Below are positions 1 through 10,289 of a DNA stretch of 64,000 bases, piece after piece. Under the pieces are notes generated by a model, which saw nothing but the letters and a program-made list of their open reading frames with translations, made no database searches and was not told the DNA's origin. How positions within the stretch are numbered: the first letter of the stretch is position 1; every line of letters starts with the position of its first letter. The DNA comes from Pseudevernia furfuracea (lineage: Eukaryota > Ascomycota > Lecanoromycetes > Lecanorales > Parmeliaceae), in contig JAIUPT010000031.1 of assembly GCA_022315425.1 (NCBI GenBank), positions 806,001 through 870,000 of the forward strand, in the 5' to 3' direction. A program made the translations under genes and the position numbers.

Positions 1-1574
1 TCTCTTCGCACGCAATATGTGAGAAGCCACCATTTCCGTTCTGCCCGTCGTCTGATGGGTGAAGCCCATACCTGATGTCCTTCCGAATAGTTGTAGCGAC
101 CGAACTGATGAAAGTGGTAGCCCTTTGAGCCACTTCGGCGAGTATAGCAAGGTCTACTCGATCTTCGCCACTGGGCTTCAAGAATCTGGTGCCGACAGCC
201 GAATGCGCATTGCTGGCACCTTCAAGGATCGCGCCAACCGTCGGTGGGTGACTTTGAACAGGTACGTCTGCTAGACGCAACAAAAGGGACACTTGACGAG
301 CAAAGACGTAACTTTGAAAGTCAAACGAGGAGATTTTATTCGCAAGGATAAGATCTCGGAAAGGTTTCCTATCTGTATCTAAGATGCAGGCACCTAGATC
401 AACAACCTGCGGCCTCCCCTGCCACGAAGTTTCGGTGCTTTTGCTGCATCGCTCCGCCTGCTTGAACGCCTCAACCAGATCCTCTGTATAGTCACTGAGA
501 AGGGCTGCCTGCTGTTCAACAGTGTCCTCTGCACTTTGACCATCCACAATTGCATTCAGGCCAGCAGCAAGCTCATGGTAGCCAATCAGAGCGTCCTCCA
601 TCAGCCCGACACTTTCAAAGCCCCTAGCCAGGCCTTCCTTCAGAACGAAGAACGTGTTGAAATTCCAGCCTGGAAGGTTCCTTTGTAGTTCCTTCTCCCT
701 AATATCTTCCTCATATTGGTTTACTCTCAGATCAAAAGACGCTAGTATCAGAGATTTCATTTTTGCGATTAGATATTCCCAGCCATTTTCGTCATCCCGA
801 GGTCGTAGCTGGGCGCACCCTGAGTCCTCTTCCGGATTTTCTGCCACCTGGACTTGCGCAATACGGTCCACGGCATTCTTAGACGTCCCATTGAAATCCG
901 CACGTATCTTTTCGATGACGCTAGCGGGACTGCGTGAAGGCCATCTTGAAGAGCTTGACCTTTTTTCTGACTCGGTTCTGGCAACACTGGAGGGTCTGGA
1001 GGCAGCTCCGTCTGCGGGCGCTGGAAGCACGTGAACAATGAGCCATTCGAAAGCATCATGATTCTCTTGTTTATTGAGAGAGGTACTGCTTTGAGATGGT
1101 GGAGTATGATCTTTGACCCAATCTCGCAGCTTCTTCCTTGATGTCGCCCTATATGTATCAACGTCACTGCATTGCAGCAGATAAACTTTCAGATATGGCG
1201 TTTGTCGTAAGCCAGGGATCTGGTGCCTTCTCTCTTTCCGTGGGCTCTCGCCCTTGGGTGCTGGCCCATTGTTGTCGGCATCGAGCAGTTCTTCGTCCGC
1301 AACGAGCGTAACATGGAGAGAGTCGATGGTTCGAACTGGGCGTGATATTGATGTCCAGTGAAGATGACGCAGAGGTAGTCGATGGCGAAGCTCAGGGCTT
1401 AGGGAGAGGTAGATACCAGATGGATCCGCGTATTCCACTTTTGTAACAGAAGTCAGCCTCACAGCTCTATTGTGGGAAGAGCCAATTCTTGGACGCTTGA
1501 ATAGCAAGGTAGGTATGGCAGTGTAGATATAGGTAGGTACCTGTGACATTGCTCGAAGTGGAAGACTGCTCCAT
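1..1574 (-). CDS. TRS130: TRAPPII complex subunit Trs130/TRAPPC10, N-terminal part (runs off window)
   Basis: Product is the TRAPPII-specific tethering/GEF subunit that acts at the late Golgi with Rab11/Ypt31 (family knowledge). Best model: exon 1 1574-1541, intron 1540-1465, exon 2 1464 to beyond base 1, so about 500 N-terminal residues are present and the rest lies outside. The sequence shows the conserved start (VTKVEYADPSG, then a region ending PLRHLHW). It also shows the hallmark GWNFNTFFVLKEGLARGFE followed by VGLMEDALIGYHELAAGLNA, typical of TRAPPC10. The chosen start gives MEQSSTSSNVT; an upstream ATG at about 1618 with another acceptor also keeps frame, so the first 10-20 residues are uncertain. 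It is transcribed divergently from the gene at 1909 across about 330 bp. Confidence 0.88.
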
Positions 1575-1908
1575 AATCACGCTGGTAATACTCGAAACCT
1601 ACATGCGCCATATTCAGCATTACCGATCCCTTGTTAGCAAAAAGACACCCATAAACGATATATGGAGAGTGTGAAGCTTTGGTGTTCTGGTCCTGTCAAT
1701 TATCCAATGGCTCTTTACAGCCCTAGCGCTTGACCTGATTCAGTCCCGCATCTCACGGAAAGGGAACAGAAAAGAGGTCCCATTTATTCGAAATTCTACT
1801 CCGCAATGTTCTGTCTGAAGCGATTCTACTGACAAAGTGACAGGAATGTCCCATCGACATTGAAGAAAACCGCTTAATGATTACACTCCTCTTGTTCGCT
1901 ATAGCAAC
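1575..1908. promoter_or_regulatory. Shared intergenic promoter region between TRS130 and the GGCT-like gene
   Basis: This 334-bp gap separates two divergent start codons, so it presumably holds both promoters. I see no clear TATA box or repeat in it. Confidence 0.4.
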
Positions 1909-2652
1909 ATGAGCGCTCTTCAACCACAAGCTCAGCAAAGACTGTACTTCGGGTATGGAAGCAACTTGTGGAAAGAGCAGATGATGCTTAGATGTCCAAA
2001 ATGTACTTATATGGGAGTCGGTGGGTCTTGCTGGAGCTACCTCTGGTTCGACATTTGACTGATCTTCCCAGGTCGCCTGGTGGGTACATTTCGGAGATGA
2101 TGCTTAAGATGCAACGCTGACCTCAAAATGTGCGTAAGGTCCCTTATCGCTGGATCATCAATGGTGCTGTATTTCTTCATTAAAGCCCGCAAAAGACTTC
2201 CGCAAGGCTAATAACGAGGCACAGACCGTGGCTACGCAAACGTAGTCTCCTCGAGAAATCCTGAAGATGAAGTGTACGGTCTTGTCTACGATCTCACTTC
2301 CTCCGATGAAGACGGACTTGATCGTAACGAGGGCGTCCCATTTGCTTACACTAAAGAAATAATCACTATAGACTTTTGGGAGTCAAAGGACGGAAAAGCA
2401 GTTGACGTCAGCTCTCAGGAGATGACGAAGGATGTGCTTGTCTATATCGACCGCAAAAGGGTGGTGGATGATGTTCCTCAGCAGGAGTACATCTACCGTA
2501 TGAACATGGGGATCAAGGACGCAGTGGATAAGGCTGGGGTACCGTTCGCCTACGTGCAAAAGGTTGTAAGGCCTTTCATACCAGAACAGGCGAAGAAAGA
2601 GGTCGAAGGATTGGCATGGAAACAGGCCTTGGATTTTGAAGACATGGAGTAG
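1909..2652 (+). CDS. Gamma-glutamylcyclotransferase-like protein (GGCT fold)
   Basis: Predicted 190-aa enzyme of the GGCT/AIG2-like fold, which releases 5-oxoproline from gamma-glutamyl amino acids or peptides (family knowledge; substrate not provable here). Exons: 1909-2020, 2072-2079, 2139-2163, 2225-2652. Seen: substrate-loop motif YFGYGSNLW near the start, then GRL, YRWIIN, DRGYANVV, and the segment LDRNEGVPFAY, whose Glu fits the catalytic acid. Two internal exons are only 8 and 25 nt. They are needed to keep the frame and to supply the conserved GRL-x-YRWIIN stretch, because a simple two-exon model breaks frame. It sits head-to-head with TRS130. The family call is solid; the micro-exon boundaries are inference. 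Confidence 0.82.
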
Positions 2653-3702
2653 CTGCGCGAGGCAGTTCATGAAGAGACATATTGCGATATCATGCGCACG
2701 TGTGCTACGATCGAAAAAGCATGTGGGCCTTCTCTGTTCTAATAAAAGTCTGGGCTGATGATTGGCTTGGGTAAATGGAGTCCACCTATTGTTACGTCTA
2801 TCGCGCTCCAGCTCTGTGGGACTAACGTTAGTCATAATATCAGTCACTGCTTGTCCTGGCCGGACTGCACTTGATCTTCATTTGGTGAAGAACTCCACTT
2901 GCGAAAAGAAATTAAAAACTGGTACACAACTGTATTAAAAGGGGGCCAAGGAAGACGAGCACCTTACCTTCAGGAATGATCTGGTGGCCAGTCATGTAGT
3001 GTCTCATGGGATAAGAGCAAAGACTGCACAGACAACGCACAGTCGCTACAAACGAGTTGCTGTCTCGGTGAGTCACGGATGTCTGGCGCTATATTTGATG
3101 GAGAGGACTATGAACAGTTTCAGCCGAGGCTCAAGCCAAGGTCTCACTCACAATCTCGATTAAAAAACGTTGAGACTCGGCCCTTTTCTCCATCTCCAGA
3201 GACTTGGCCCATCATTCCCTTTTGTTAGGTACGAACCGGTATAGGATTTCGACCCAGTCTTTGTCTAGCGCCAACTTATACGTCTGCGTACTTCCATTGT
3301 CCCTCAACAACGGAATGTCCCTGCTTTCTTGTTATCGTGAAGGCCTCAACCCCTGGATAGGCAAATCTGTTACGCACATCCATGCTTTGTTTATTATTCG
3401 TCAATGGGTTTGTCCCTGGCTCTTTCGGCGCAAAGAGAAGCCTTGATGTTGAAGACAATGAGATCTGGAATGCAGGGCATTTTTGACAGGCATTGTGTAT
3501 CAAAGGGGTGTGCACAGAGGCCCATACAAATGCTACGTCTGCCCCAAAAGATTTTTCAGACAATTGCCAAAGATCGATTCTGATATTATCCTCCGAACCA
3601 ACTCGTTAACCATTTCCCGATTACACAGCGTTCACCGGTTGAGCGACACTACCAATCTTCCCTCACTAAGCCACTTGAACGTTTCCTGACTGTCAGCCTA
3701 AG
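2653..3702. other. Intergenic, no gene seen
   Basis: About 1 kb between the GGCT-like gene and the J-domain gene. Short open frames exist on both strands, but none has a recognisable domain or a convincing splice pattern. The last few hundred bases are probably the promoter and 5' leader of the J-domain gene. Confidence 0.5.
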
Positions 3703-5034
3703 ATGTCTCATTCCTCAAGGCATCAGTCTTCGAAGAGGGCGTACGCAGATACCAGCGACTCCCGTCACGTGACCTATGACGACTACGAGGACTACTCTCG
3801 TCCTCTGCACCCACATTATATTAATGAAGCACACAGTGCTCTCCCATCTCGTGGAAGCTACAGATCGCATGGTCTCTATGATGGCCACAGAGGCTATCAT
3901 CCTAGTGTCAGCTCTGAAAATCGCGAGCCTCGTGACATTACCGCGCCGAGTCACAAAATCACCGTGACGAGATATCGCATCATTGAGTCCGCGACTCCTT
4001 TTTACGATAGTAGGGAGGAGTACACGGCTTATGACAATCATCGGTCTTCGGCCTACTATGGGAAAGCAGGCTCCAGAAACAACAGCAATGATAGTTACTT
4101 GCAGGATCGTGAACGGGGACATCACCAAGAAGTCCCCAGACCCTCACAACCCAAGGAGCCTAAGCCAACATATACAGACGGTCATTTCAGCAAATCAAAA
4201 GGCTACAGCAATCACAAGCACGCAACGAACGATATTCCTAGTCAGGGCAAGCCTGAAAGCGGCAGGAGCCGCCGTCAAGAAAAATCTCACAGGAGCGAAA
4301 GTCGTCGTGGAGAAAACCCCAGGAGCAATAGATATGATCCATCTCATGAGGATCGCGAACAAAGATACTATGGTTCCAGCAATTCAAAAGGCTACAGCAA
4401 TCACAAGCACGCAACGAACGATATTCCTAGTCAGGGCAAGCCTGAAAGCGGCAGGAGCCGCCGTCAAGAAAAATCTCACAGGAGCGAAAGTCGTCGTGGA
4501 GAAAACCCCAGGAGCAATAGATATGATCCATCTCATGAGGATCGCGAACAAAGATACTATGGTTCCAGCAATTCAAAAGGCTACAGCAATCACAAGCACG
4601 CAACGAACGATATTCCTAGTCAGGGCAAGCCTGAAAGCGGCAGGAGCCGCCGTCAAGAAAAATCTCACAGGAGCGAAAGTCGTCGTGGAGAAAACCCCAG
4701 AAGCAACAGAAACGACCCATCTCATGAGGATCGTAAACATAGATACCATCAGGAGGTACCACTATCGAAGGCCGAAGAAAAGATGCCAGATCATTACGCT
4801 ACCTTGAAACTCGGCCCTTTCGCTACGGACGAGGAGATCAAGAGCGCTGCCAAGCGTAGACGTGTCGAAGTTCATCCAGATAAACTGAAGAAAGAGGGGA
4901 TGTCTGAATCCGAACGTGCGAAGATCGATGAAGCGGCCGCCAAGGTAGGACAAGCAGCTGATGTATTACAAAACCTGGAGCAGAAGCGAGAGTACGACCG
5001 CAAGTTGCACGCGGCGAATGGCTGGAATAATTGA
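3703..5034 (+). CDS. Repeat-containing J-domain (DnaJ-like) protein
   Basis: Single-exon 443-aa protein. The C-terminus (about residues 360-435) is a J domain: it opens DHYATLKLGPFATDEEIKSA and carries the diagnostic HPD tripeptide in EVHPDKLKKEG, so it should stimulate an Hsp70 partner (family knowledge). The N-terminal 360 residues are low-complexity and rich in S, R, H, Y and E. They contain three tandem 63-residue units (each beginning SKGYSNHKHATND) rich in SRRQEKSHRSESRRGENPR. The J domain at the extreme C-terminus after a disordered RS-like region is unusual in layout but is seen in fungal hypothetical proteins. No signal peptide or membrane segment. The specific client or pathway is unknown. 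Confidence 0.8.
   Translation: MSHSSRHQSSKRAYADTSDSRHVTYDDYEDYSRPLHPHYINEAHSALPSRGSYRSHGLYDGHRGYHPSVSSENREPRDITAPSHKITVTRYRIIESATPFYDSREEYTAYDNHRSSAYYGKAGSRNNSNDSYLQDRERGHHQEVPRPSQPKEPKPTYTDGHFSKSKGYSNHKHATNDIPSQGKPESGRSRRQEKSHRSESRRGENPRSNRYDPSHEDREQRYYGSSNSKGYSNHKHATNDIPSQGKPESGRSRRQEKSHRSESRRGENPRSNRYDPSHEDREQRYYGSSNSKGYSNHKHATNDIPSQGKPESGRSRRQEKSHRSESRRGENPRSNRNDPSHEDRKHRYHQEVPLSKAEEKMPDHYATLKLGPFATDEEIKSAAKRRRVEVHPDKLKKEGMSESERAKIDEAAAKVGQAADVLQNLEQKREYDRKLHAANGWNN
4195..4761 (+). repeat. Coding minisatellite: three 189-bp tandem units
   Basis: Units start at 4195, 4384 and 4573, spaced exactly 189 bp (63 codons). The first two look identical base for base, synonymous positions included. 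The third diverges only in its last third, where RYDPSHEDREQ becomes RNDPSHEDRKH. The length keeps the reading frame of the J-domain gene. Confidence 0.92.
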
Positions 5035-5566
5035 GTGCTTCCTCAGGGGAGCTGTGTTGTATACACGGTCTGCTTTTCTTAGCTGTAATCTCATCTATTC
5101 CTACGAAATAGCTAATACAAGTGTTTGATAGGTATCAGACTGTAACCATTTCGACAACCGATCCGCTACGTTCATCATATAATCAAATCGAATCTGCCTT
5201 GCAACAACCTTGACTTCTCGGTGCTTTCGGCCATCATCTGTCGAATTGCTCAACGCAGGTACTAGTTAGTATACATACATGCATGGCTAGCCAAAAATGA
5301 GCGACCCGAGCGACCCGTTCTTCTAATTTGGTTATTTGGGAAAAGGTCGCCATTCGCTTTGCGCATATTGCATTGCTAAGGAGAAATGTATGGCTACCGA
5401 AAAAGAATCTGTAACGAGTCGCTTGTCGCCTTGCACGAGAACCGCAGATAGGCTCTTCTTTGCTAAAGCTTCAGCGCTAAACATACTCTTGTTCTACATT
5501 CTCTGCGTTTTGCAGTCTTTGACTTGGGCTTTTGTCTTTTAGATTTCCATAAAGATCCCATCACCG
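5035..5566. other. Intergenic, no gene seen
   Basis: About 530 bp. A 68-codon open frame at 5336-5542 has no start context or domain that I trust. Likely the 3' region of the J-domain gene plus the promoter of the secreted-protein gene. Confidence 0.4.
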
Positions 5567-6172
5567 ATGTGTTGTTCTTGTCCCGTTGATCCTATCATGC
5601 TTGGCTTTCCGGCTCTCTGTCTTCTGGCCCTTTTCCAGTACACGTTCGTCCCAGACGTCCTATCCGCTCCATACTTGGCTACTCGCAATTCCACCAGCAG
5701 TCATCTCAATATTCTCCCTAATGTTTCTTCGCCCATCACCCTACACCCACTTAACATCACTTATCCATTGGAAGAGTTCGGCATAAAATATCACGTTCCC
5801 AACACCATGACAACCCTCTACTTCCATTTAGGCTTCCATTGCAAGGCCGCGGGCATGCGGAACACTATCAACAGCGCTCGCACTTACTGCGAGCAGCAGC
5901 TTGAACAGGAGGGCGACGGTCCGCTCCCCAGGAGTGAAGACCCTTTCCGCGAGGACCTGGGCTACGGGGCCGCGATTTACGTTGTCTCTTCTCAGCCGGA
6001 CCACCGTCTTACCTGGGGCATCCTGAAAGACGCTATGAATGGCTTATGGGGATTCTTGGTGCTGGAGGGCCGATATGTGGAGAGTGAGTTTGATATCTGC
6101 CACGGAGAGTCGGATCTGGTGGGCAGAGGCACAATAAGAGAGGTCCCTGAGACAGGACTTGTGTCTACTTGA
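5567..6172 (+). CDS. Small secreted protein of the 'YxVPNT' fungal family, member 1
   Basis: Single-exon, up to 201 aa. The first ATG gives a 10-residue leader before a second Met at codon 11 (5597), from which MLGFPALCLLALFQYTF reads as a normal secretion signal; the true start may be 5597. The mature part begins after a Ser/Thr/Asn-rich stretch with several NxS/T sites. It contains YHVPNTMTTLYF, a Cys pair, and the C-terminal block DHRLTWGILKDAMNGLWGFL followed by DLVGRGTI. The same block pattern recurs in the gene at 18.6 kb, so the two are paralogues. I recognise it only as a lineage-specific fungal family with no assigned function. Confidence 0.72.
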   Translation: MCCSCPVDPIMLGFPALCLLALFQYTFVPDVLSAPYLATRNSTSSHLNILPNVSSPITLHPLNITYPLEEFGIKYHVPNTMTTLYFHLGFHCKAAGMRNTINSARTYCEQQLEQEGDGPLPRSEDPFREDLGYGAAIYVVSSQPDHRLTWGILKDAMNGLWGFLVLEGRYVESEFDICHGESDLVGRGTIREVPETGLVST

Positions 6173-6410
6173 TTAATTGATAACCACGTGCATCATCGAT
6201 TATTTCTTCTTTCATGCGGAGCTACTATTGTGTTAGCGAACGGAAACCGTGATCGTAAAGTAATGCTGACGTGTTTCGTTTTTCATTATTACAATGCGAA
6301 GGCATAAGCCACCAGTTGGTGCTAGGCTTTCCACGTCTCTGCATTTCCACATATATGTTTTTCTTTATATAATTCTATCACTTTCTCTTTTCTAGGGCCA
6401 CTGAAACAGC

Positions 6411-7466
6411 TTACGGAGCCTCATAGCCCTCCACATCTGTGCTGTTTGATATCTTCTCATACTTCTTGTAATTCTCTCCATACGACTCGATTTTCCCCAT
6501 AATCGCTTTATAGGCATCCGTACCGATGACGACTCGCAGCGGTGGATCCTTCATAATTGCAAATTCATACATGGCCTTCGCTCCTTTAATGGGATCTCCG
6601 GCCTGTGTCCCGTGCCTTTCACCCATGGTCTTTTGCGCATCGATGTGGTCGTAGGCAGGATGTCTCTTCTCGGGAAACGCCATGGACCGCCCAGCCCAGT
6701 CTGTACGGAATCCTCCAGGCTCGATGCTAAAGATGGTCAGCGACACTCAACAATCTTGACTTTGGTGAAACTTACCAGGTAAATTTGATTCCCCACTCCA
6801 CAACATCAGCGTCAGCTTTCTTCTCATAAGGTTTTCCTCGGTCAAAGGTCTCGAGGGGACAAAAGGGGAGTGCGTAGGAGAGATGCTCGGAAAGATTGCT
6901 TACATCGGGCTTGACTTCGTGAGAAATAGCTTCGGTGAAACCCTCTACAGCCCACTTGCTTGCACAGTAGATGGAGAAGTTCGGAACTCTACAGCAGGAT
7001 AATTAGCAGATGCACCGTCTCTGTTCAGCAAGATGGAATACCCTCTTTGACCGCCAATTGAAGTCACCTGTTGAATCAATCCTCCACTCGGCTTCTGATC
7101 TCTCATAATTTCCATGGCCTTTCTCGTCACAGCAATCAGGCCAAAGAAGTTGACATCCATTTGGGTCTTGATCTGTGCATCTGATAGCTCTTCGAAAGGG
7201 CCTGCCAGACCGTACCCGGCATTGTTAACGACGACATCGACTCGTCCGAACTTATCAATAGCGGCGGCAAAGGCGGATTGAATGTTGTCGGAATCTGTGA
7301 CATCGAGTTTTACGGCGAGGTAATTTTTGGAGGAGGTGCCTTTGAAGGAGAGAGCGTCGGGCTTGCGGGCTGTAGCGACTGCGAAGTCGCCTCTGTCAAG
7401 CACCTCTTGAACCAAAGTGGCACCAAACCCGGTAGAGGTTCCGGTGATGAGGAATACGCGAGGCAT
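6411..7466 (-). CDS. Short-chain dehydrogenase/reductase (classical SDR)
   Basis: Predicted 281-aa NAD(P)-dependent oxidoreductase. Exons: 7466-7042, 6988-6904, 6795-6776, 6726-6411 (introns 53, 108 and 49 bp; exon 3 is 20 nt). Seen: nucleotide-binding TGTSTGFG at residues 8-15, NNAGYG, VTSIGG with the catalytic Ser region, and the YxxxK pair in YCASKWAVEGF, followed by IEPGGFRTDW. The C-terminal part (DPIKGAKAMYEFA, PPLRVVIGTDAY) matches the 17-beta-HSD-like SDR group common in fungi. Substrate unknown. It ends 239 bp from the convergent secreted-protein gene. Confidence 0.88.
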
Positions 7467-8079
7467 GACGGATGTCGATTTGCAACGCGCTATTTAAAAA
7501 GATGCCAAAAAAAAACATTACTTTGTGCTACTGTAGTTGGAAGAAAGAAGTACCTATACTGTATATTATTGCTAGAGTACAGTTTGAAGGATGGGCTTTG
7601 AAGATTTGCATACATGTAACTAATTTATTACATATTACATATTACATATTACATCATACATATTACATCATTCGAGTACTCGTACTCTACGATGATGGAA
7701 GGGGCTGCCCGAGAAACGGTCCGGTAGTTACAGTACTGCAATCGTCAGTCGGTTGGATCATAGTCAAGCGAAAAAAAGCAAAAAGCAAAAAGCAAAAAGC
7801 AAAAAGCAAAAAGCCAGAAAACAACCACCTCACCATTAATTTATTGCTTACTTATTGCAATATTATTGCTCAGCGTAAATCTAACTTAGCAGAAGGCCTG
7901 TAGGTATTATTTTGTGTACTGAACTACATCTCTCTAATACGTAGATCGAGATGATGACTTTGAACCACATGGTTTCCTCTTTCGCCAACAGAGCACCTCT
8001 AGTGGCTGCACACGAAAAAGATTTTCCCCAGTGCCGTCATCGTATAGTCGTCTCAAAGACGTCGGACTCATTGCAGCTC
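7467..8079. other. AT-rich intergenic region with two microsatellites
   Basis: Lies between the SDR start and the LYS1 stop. It holds a run of ATTACAT-type units at about 7628-7673 and a run of AAAAAGC units at about 7771-7814. No credible gene; the open frames here simply read the repeats. Confidence 0.6.
7771..7814. repeat. (AAAAAGC)n microsatellite
   Basis: About six consecutive 7-bp units AAAAAGC, visible directly. It is probably slippage-prone. Confidence 0.9.
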
Positions 8080-10001
8080 CTACGATAATAATGCCACCTT
8101 CTCTCTGAACAGCTGCTCTGCCTTCTGCCATACGGGTGCATTCGATCTATCCGGCAACTGAAATAGACTAGGTAAAAGGGCTTCACTGAAAGCCTCAGAC
8201 GCCTCTCGGGGAAGGAGGGAAGGGAGATGATCGATGGTCTGGCTTACTTTAGCGAAACGATCATAAACAAGACTTATTCTCTAAAAGCCCAGAACACCTA
8301 GACGAGGGCGAACGCTCCCGACAGCGCGTGGTAATGCTTTTGGTAGTGTTAAGAAAAGCAAATGATGACCTACAATATAGCTAAGCGGCGGATTGTCAAA
8401 ATCTGGCAGCCTGATAGTCGGCTTGTTGAAATATGTCTGTTGGTCGGCAAAGGGTATAGGGTTGAAAGGATTTGAAGTGTCACACTGCGTATGTTCTTGG
8501 AGTGTCAGCTACCCCTTCTCTTATATTTCGAGGGCAGGAAAGCTTTTCTCGGGAGTCCTCCTTCGTCAAAGCCAAGGCATGATACTTCCGACTGCTCCCA
8601 ACATATCCCCAAATGGCGAACGAAGCGGGGAAAGGATAACCTACGCTGACGTCGCAAACCACGCTTAGATTACGCTTATCATTCTTCAGAAAGTCCGTGG
8701 TTATGAAGGGAGGTATGGCCGTGTTTAAATATATGCAGTTCTGATCGCATCGTGAAGTCAGCTCTTGCACTTCGATATTAGCCCCAAGTTTTGGAGAGAA
8801 GAAGATGGGGATAGATCAATAGCCCCAGCATTCCAGGCTGCTATCACATGCCTTAGAAGCAACGGCACAGCGCAAATAACGAGAGGCGGATTCCAACAAT
8901 CACTCACCACGAACACATCGCTCTCCTTGATCTCAGGGTATGGGCCAGGTTTTGCTCTGGTTTCTTCCAGGTCCCATTTTAGTATATTCTCCTCTGGGAT
9001 GCCAACGACCAAGCGACATAGGTCAAGAGCCCTAAGTAAATCCCGAGGTCAGCACTGCTTTACAGGAAACGAAGCCAACTCTACCCAGTTCCGCATCTAC
9101 CCAATGCTCCGGTGACAAGCACGCGCGGCAGCCTGCCGCCATTCTTTTGCGCACCTCTGGATACCTGCTCCTTCACCTCCTTATCCAGGTCAGCCTTGTA
9201 GTGGTAGTGTCTCTTCCCAGGTAGAGGCGGCTCTTTCCCATGTTCTATTTGCCACGCCCAATTCATGAGAGCCTGGAATTGGATTCCGAAGTCAGCTTGT
9301 GGCTCGAACGATGAAAGGAAAGCTCTGACCAAGGCGGCGCCCGCATATCCTAAGTAGATTCTACAGTCAGCATGGCATAAAATAGGACGAGCAGCTCAAG
9401 GGTTTACTTACCCGCATAGTATCCAAAAGCTGCTATGCGTCGCCCATTAGACTCTAAGAACTCGAGGTCGTAAAGAGTACCTCCGCCTTGCTTGAAGCGT
9501 CCAAGCACCTGTTGCCAGCCTCCAAGTCATAGTCAGCTTTGAGTTTTCTCCAAAGAGATTTCGCGCTCATCGCTCATACCTGTTTGGTTTTTATAGCAAT
9601 GTGCAAACGATATGTGGGTATGCTGAAGAGCCATTAGGATAGTCTGAAAGCATACATCGACATTTGAGTTACCTTCAACGGAAATGGGTTCTCGTCTGGC
9701 AACTCCTTTAATCCAATAACAATGTGATGCTTTGGCGCTGTTGGCCATGATCCCTCTTCCACCAATGTAGCTCCTTCGGCTTCGAATTCGGCATCTTCAA
9801 AGATTCTTTCCGGAGACCGCTCGACGTTGACTTTGAAGCCATGGTCAAGAAGTTTGCGAACTACTTTTGGGCTTAAGGCGCTACGATGTTCAAATTGCTT
9901 AGTTTCTCTGTGAACATCATTGAAGCGTTAGTCATTCGACTGGAGTCTTGACAAGCATATTTCACTTACGAGCGGAGGTGCAGAACCGTAGAATGTGCCA
10001 T
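8080..10001 (-). CDS. LYS1: Saccharopine dehydrogenase (NAD+, L-lysine-forming), last step of the alpha-aminoadipate lysine pathway
   Basis: Predicted 394 aa in nine exons: 10001-9970, 9907-9673, 9622-9580, 9519-9412, 9349-9085, 9031-8908, 8740-8645, 8484-8370, 8246-8080. The order of blocks matches Lys1: LRSETKQFEHRSALSP, ISFAHCYKNQTGWQQVL, GGGTLYDLEFL, SSFEPQADFGIQFQALMNWA, LVTGALGRCGTGALDL, GIPEENILKWDLEET, ESDVFVNCIYL, IPPFIT, VVCDVSCDTSNPFNPIP and IDHLPSLLPREASEAF. It splits saccharopine to lysine and 2-oxoglutarate in the cytosol. The donor at 8369 (GTCATC) is weak; an alternative donor four bases upstream would add residues before IDHLP. Eight introns is many for this family. No frame-breaking lesion was found. 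A nested inverted repeat starts 54 bp upstream of the ATG. Confidence 0.9.
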
Positions 10002-10054
10002 ACTTGTGATGACCATGTATAGGAAGCCAGGAACAACAAGATTGTGTGAAGGCT

Positions 10055-10289
10055 TACTCGTACGTTGGAGAAGTGAGCTATCTCGCTTAGTACTCGTGCG
10101 TTCGAGAAGTGACTGATCCAAGCGACATCCAGCTAAGTAGAAGAAGAATTCATTGGTGTCCTCGTTCTATCAAATAATAACTCACTTCTCGAACGCACGA
10201 GTAGCGGCGGGAGAACCCCCTAAGAAATTTGGTTGAGTGCCAAGACGGTAAACATTAGCGTCGTAGCTCACTTCTCGAACGCACGAGTA
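10055..10289. mobile_element. MITE-like element made of nested inverted repeats, in the LYS1 5' region
   Basis: A 22-bp motif (ACTCGTGCGTTCGAGAAGT core) appears at 10055-10076 (two mismatches) and 10091-10112 on +. It appears as exact reverse complements at 10182-10203 and 10268-10289. The inner pair is a perfect 22/22 inverted repeat around a 69-bp core; the outer pair encloses the whole 235 bp. The right-hand part (10204-10288) recurs in inverted orientation at 40386-40475. No coding capacity, so a non-autonomous element or a terminal fragment of a DNA transposon is the likeliest reading. Confidence 0.7.

Noticed and set aside
3983..4807. 274-codon second frame over the J-domain gene
   Set aside because: Alternative-frame reading of the 189-bp repeats; the 443-aa frame carries the J domain.
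7628..7673. ATTACAT repeats considered as an attachment or iteron-like site
   Set aside because: Plain AT-rich microsatellite in a eukaryotic intergenic region; no associated gene.
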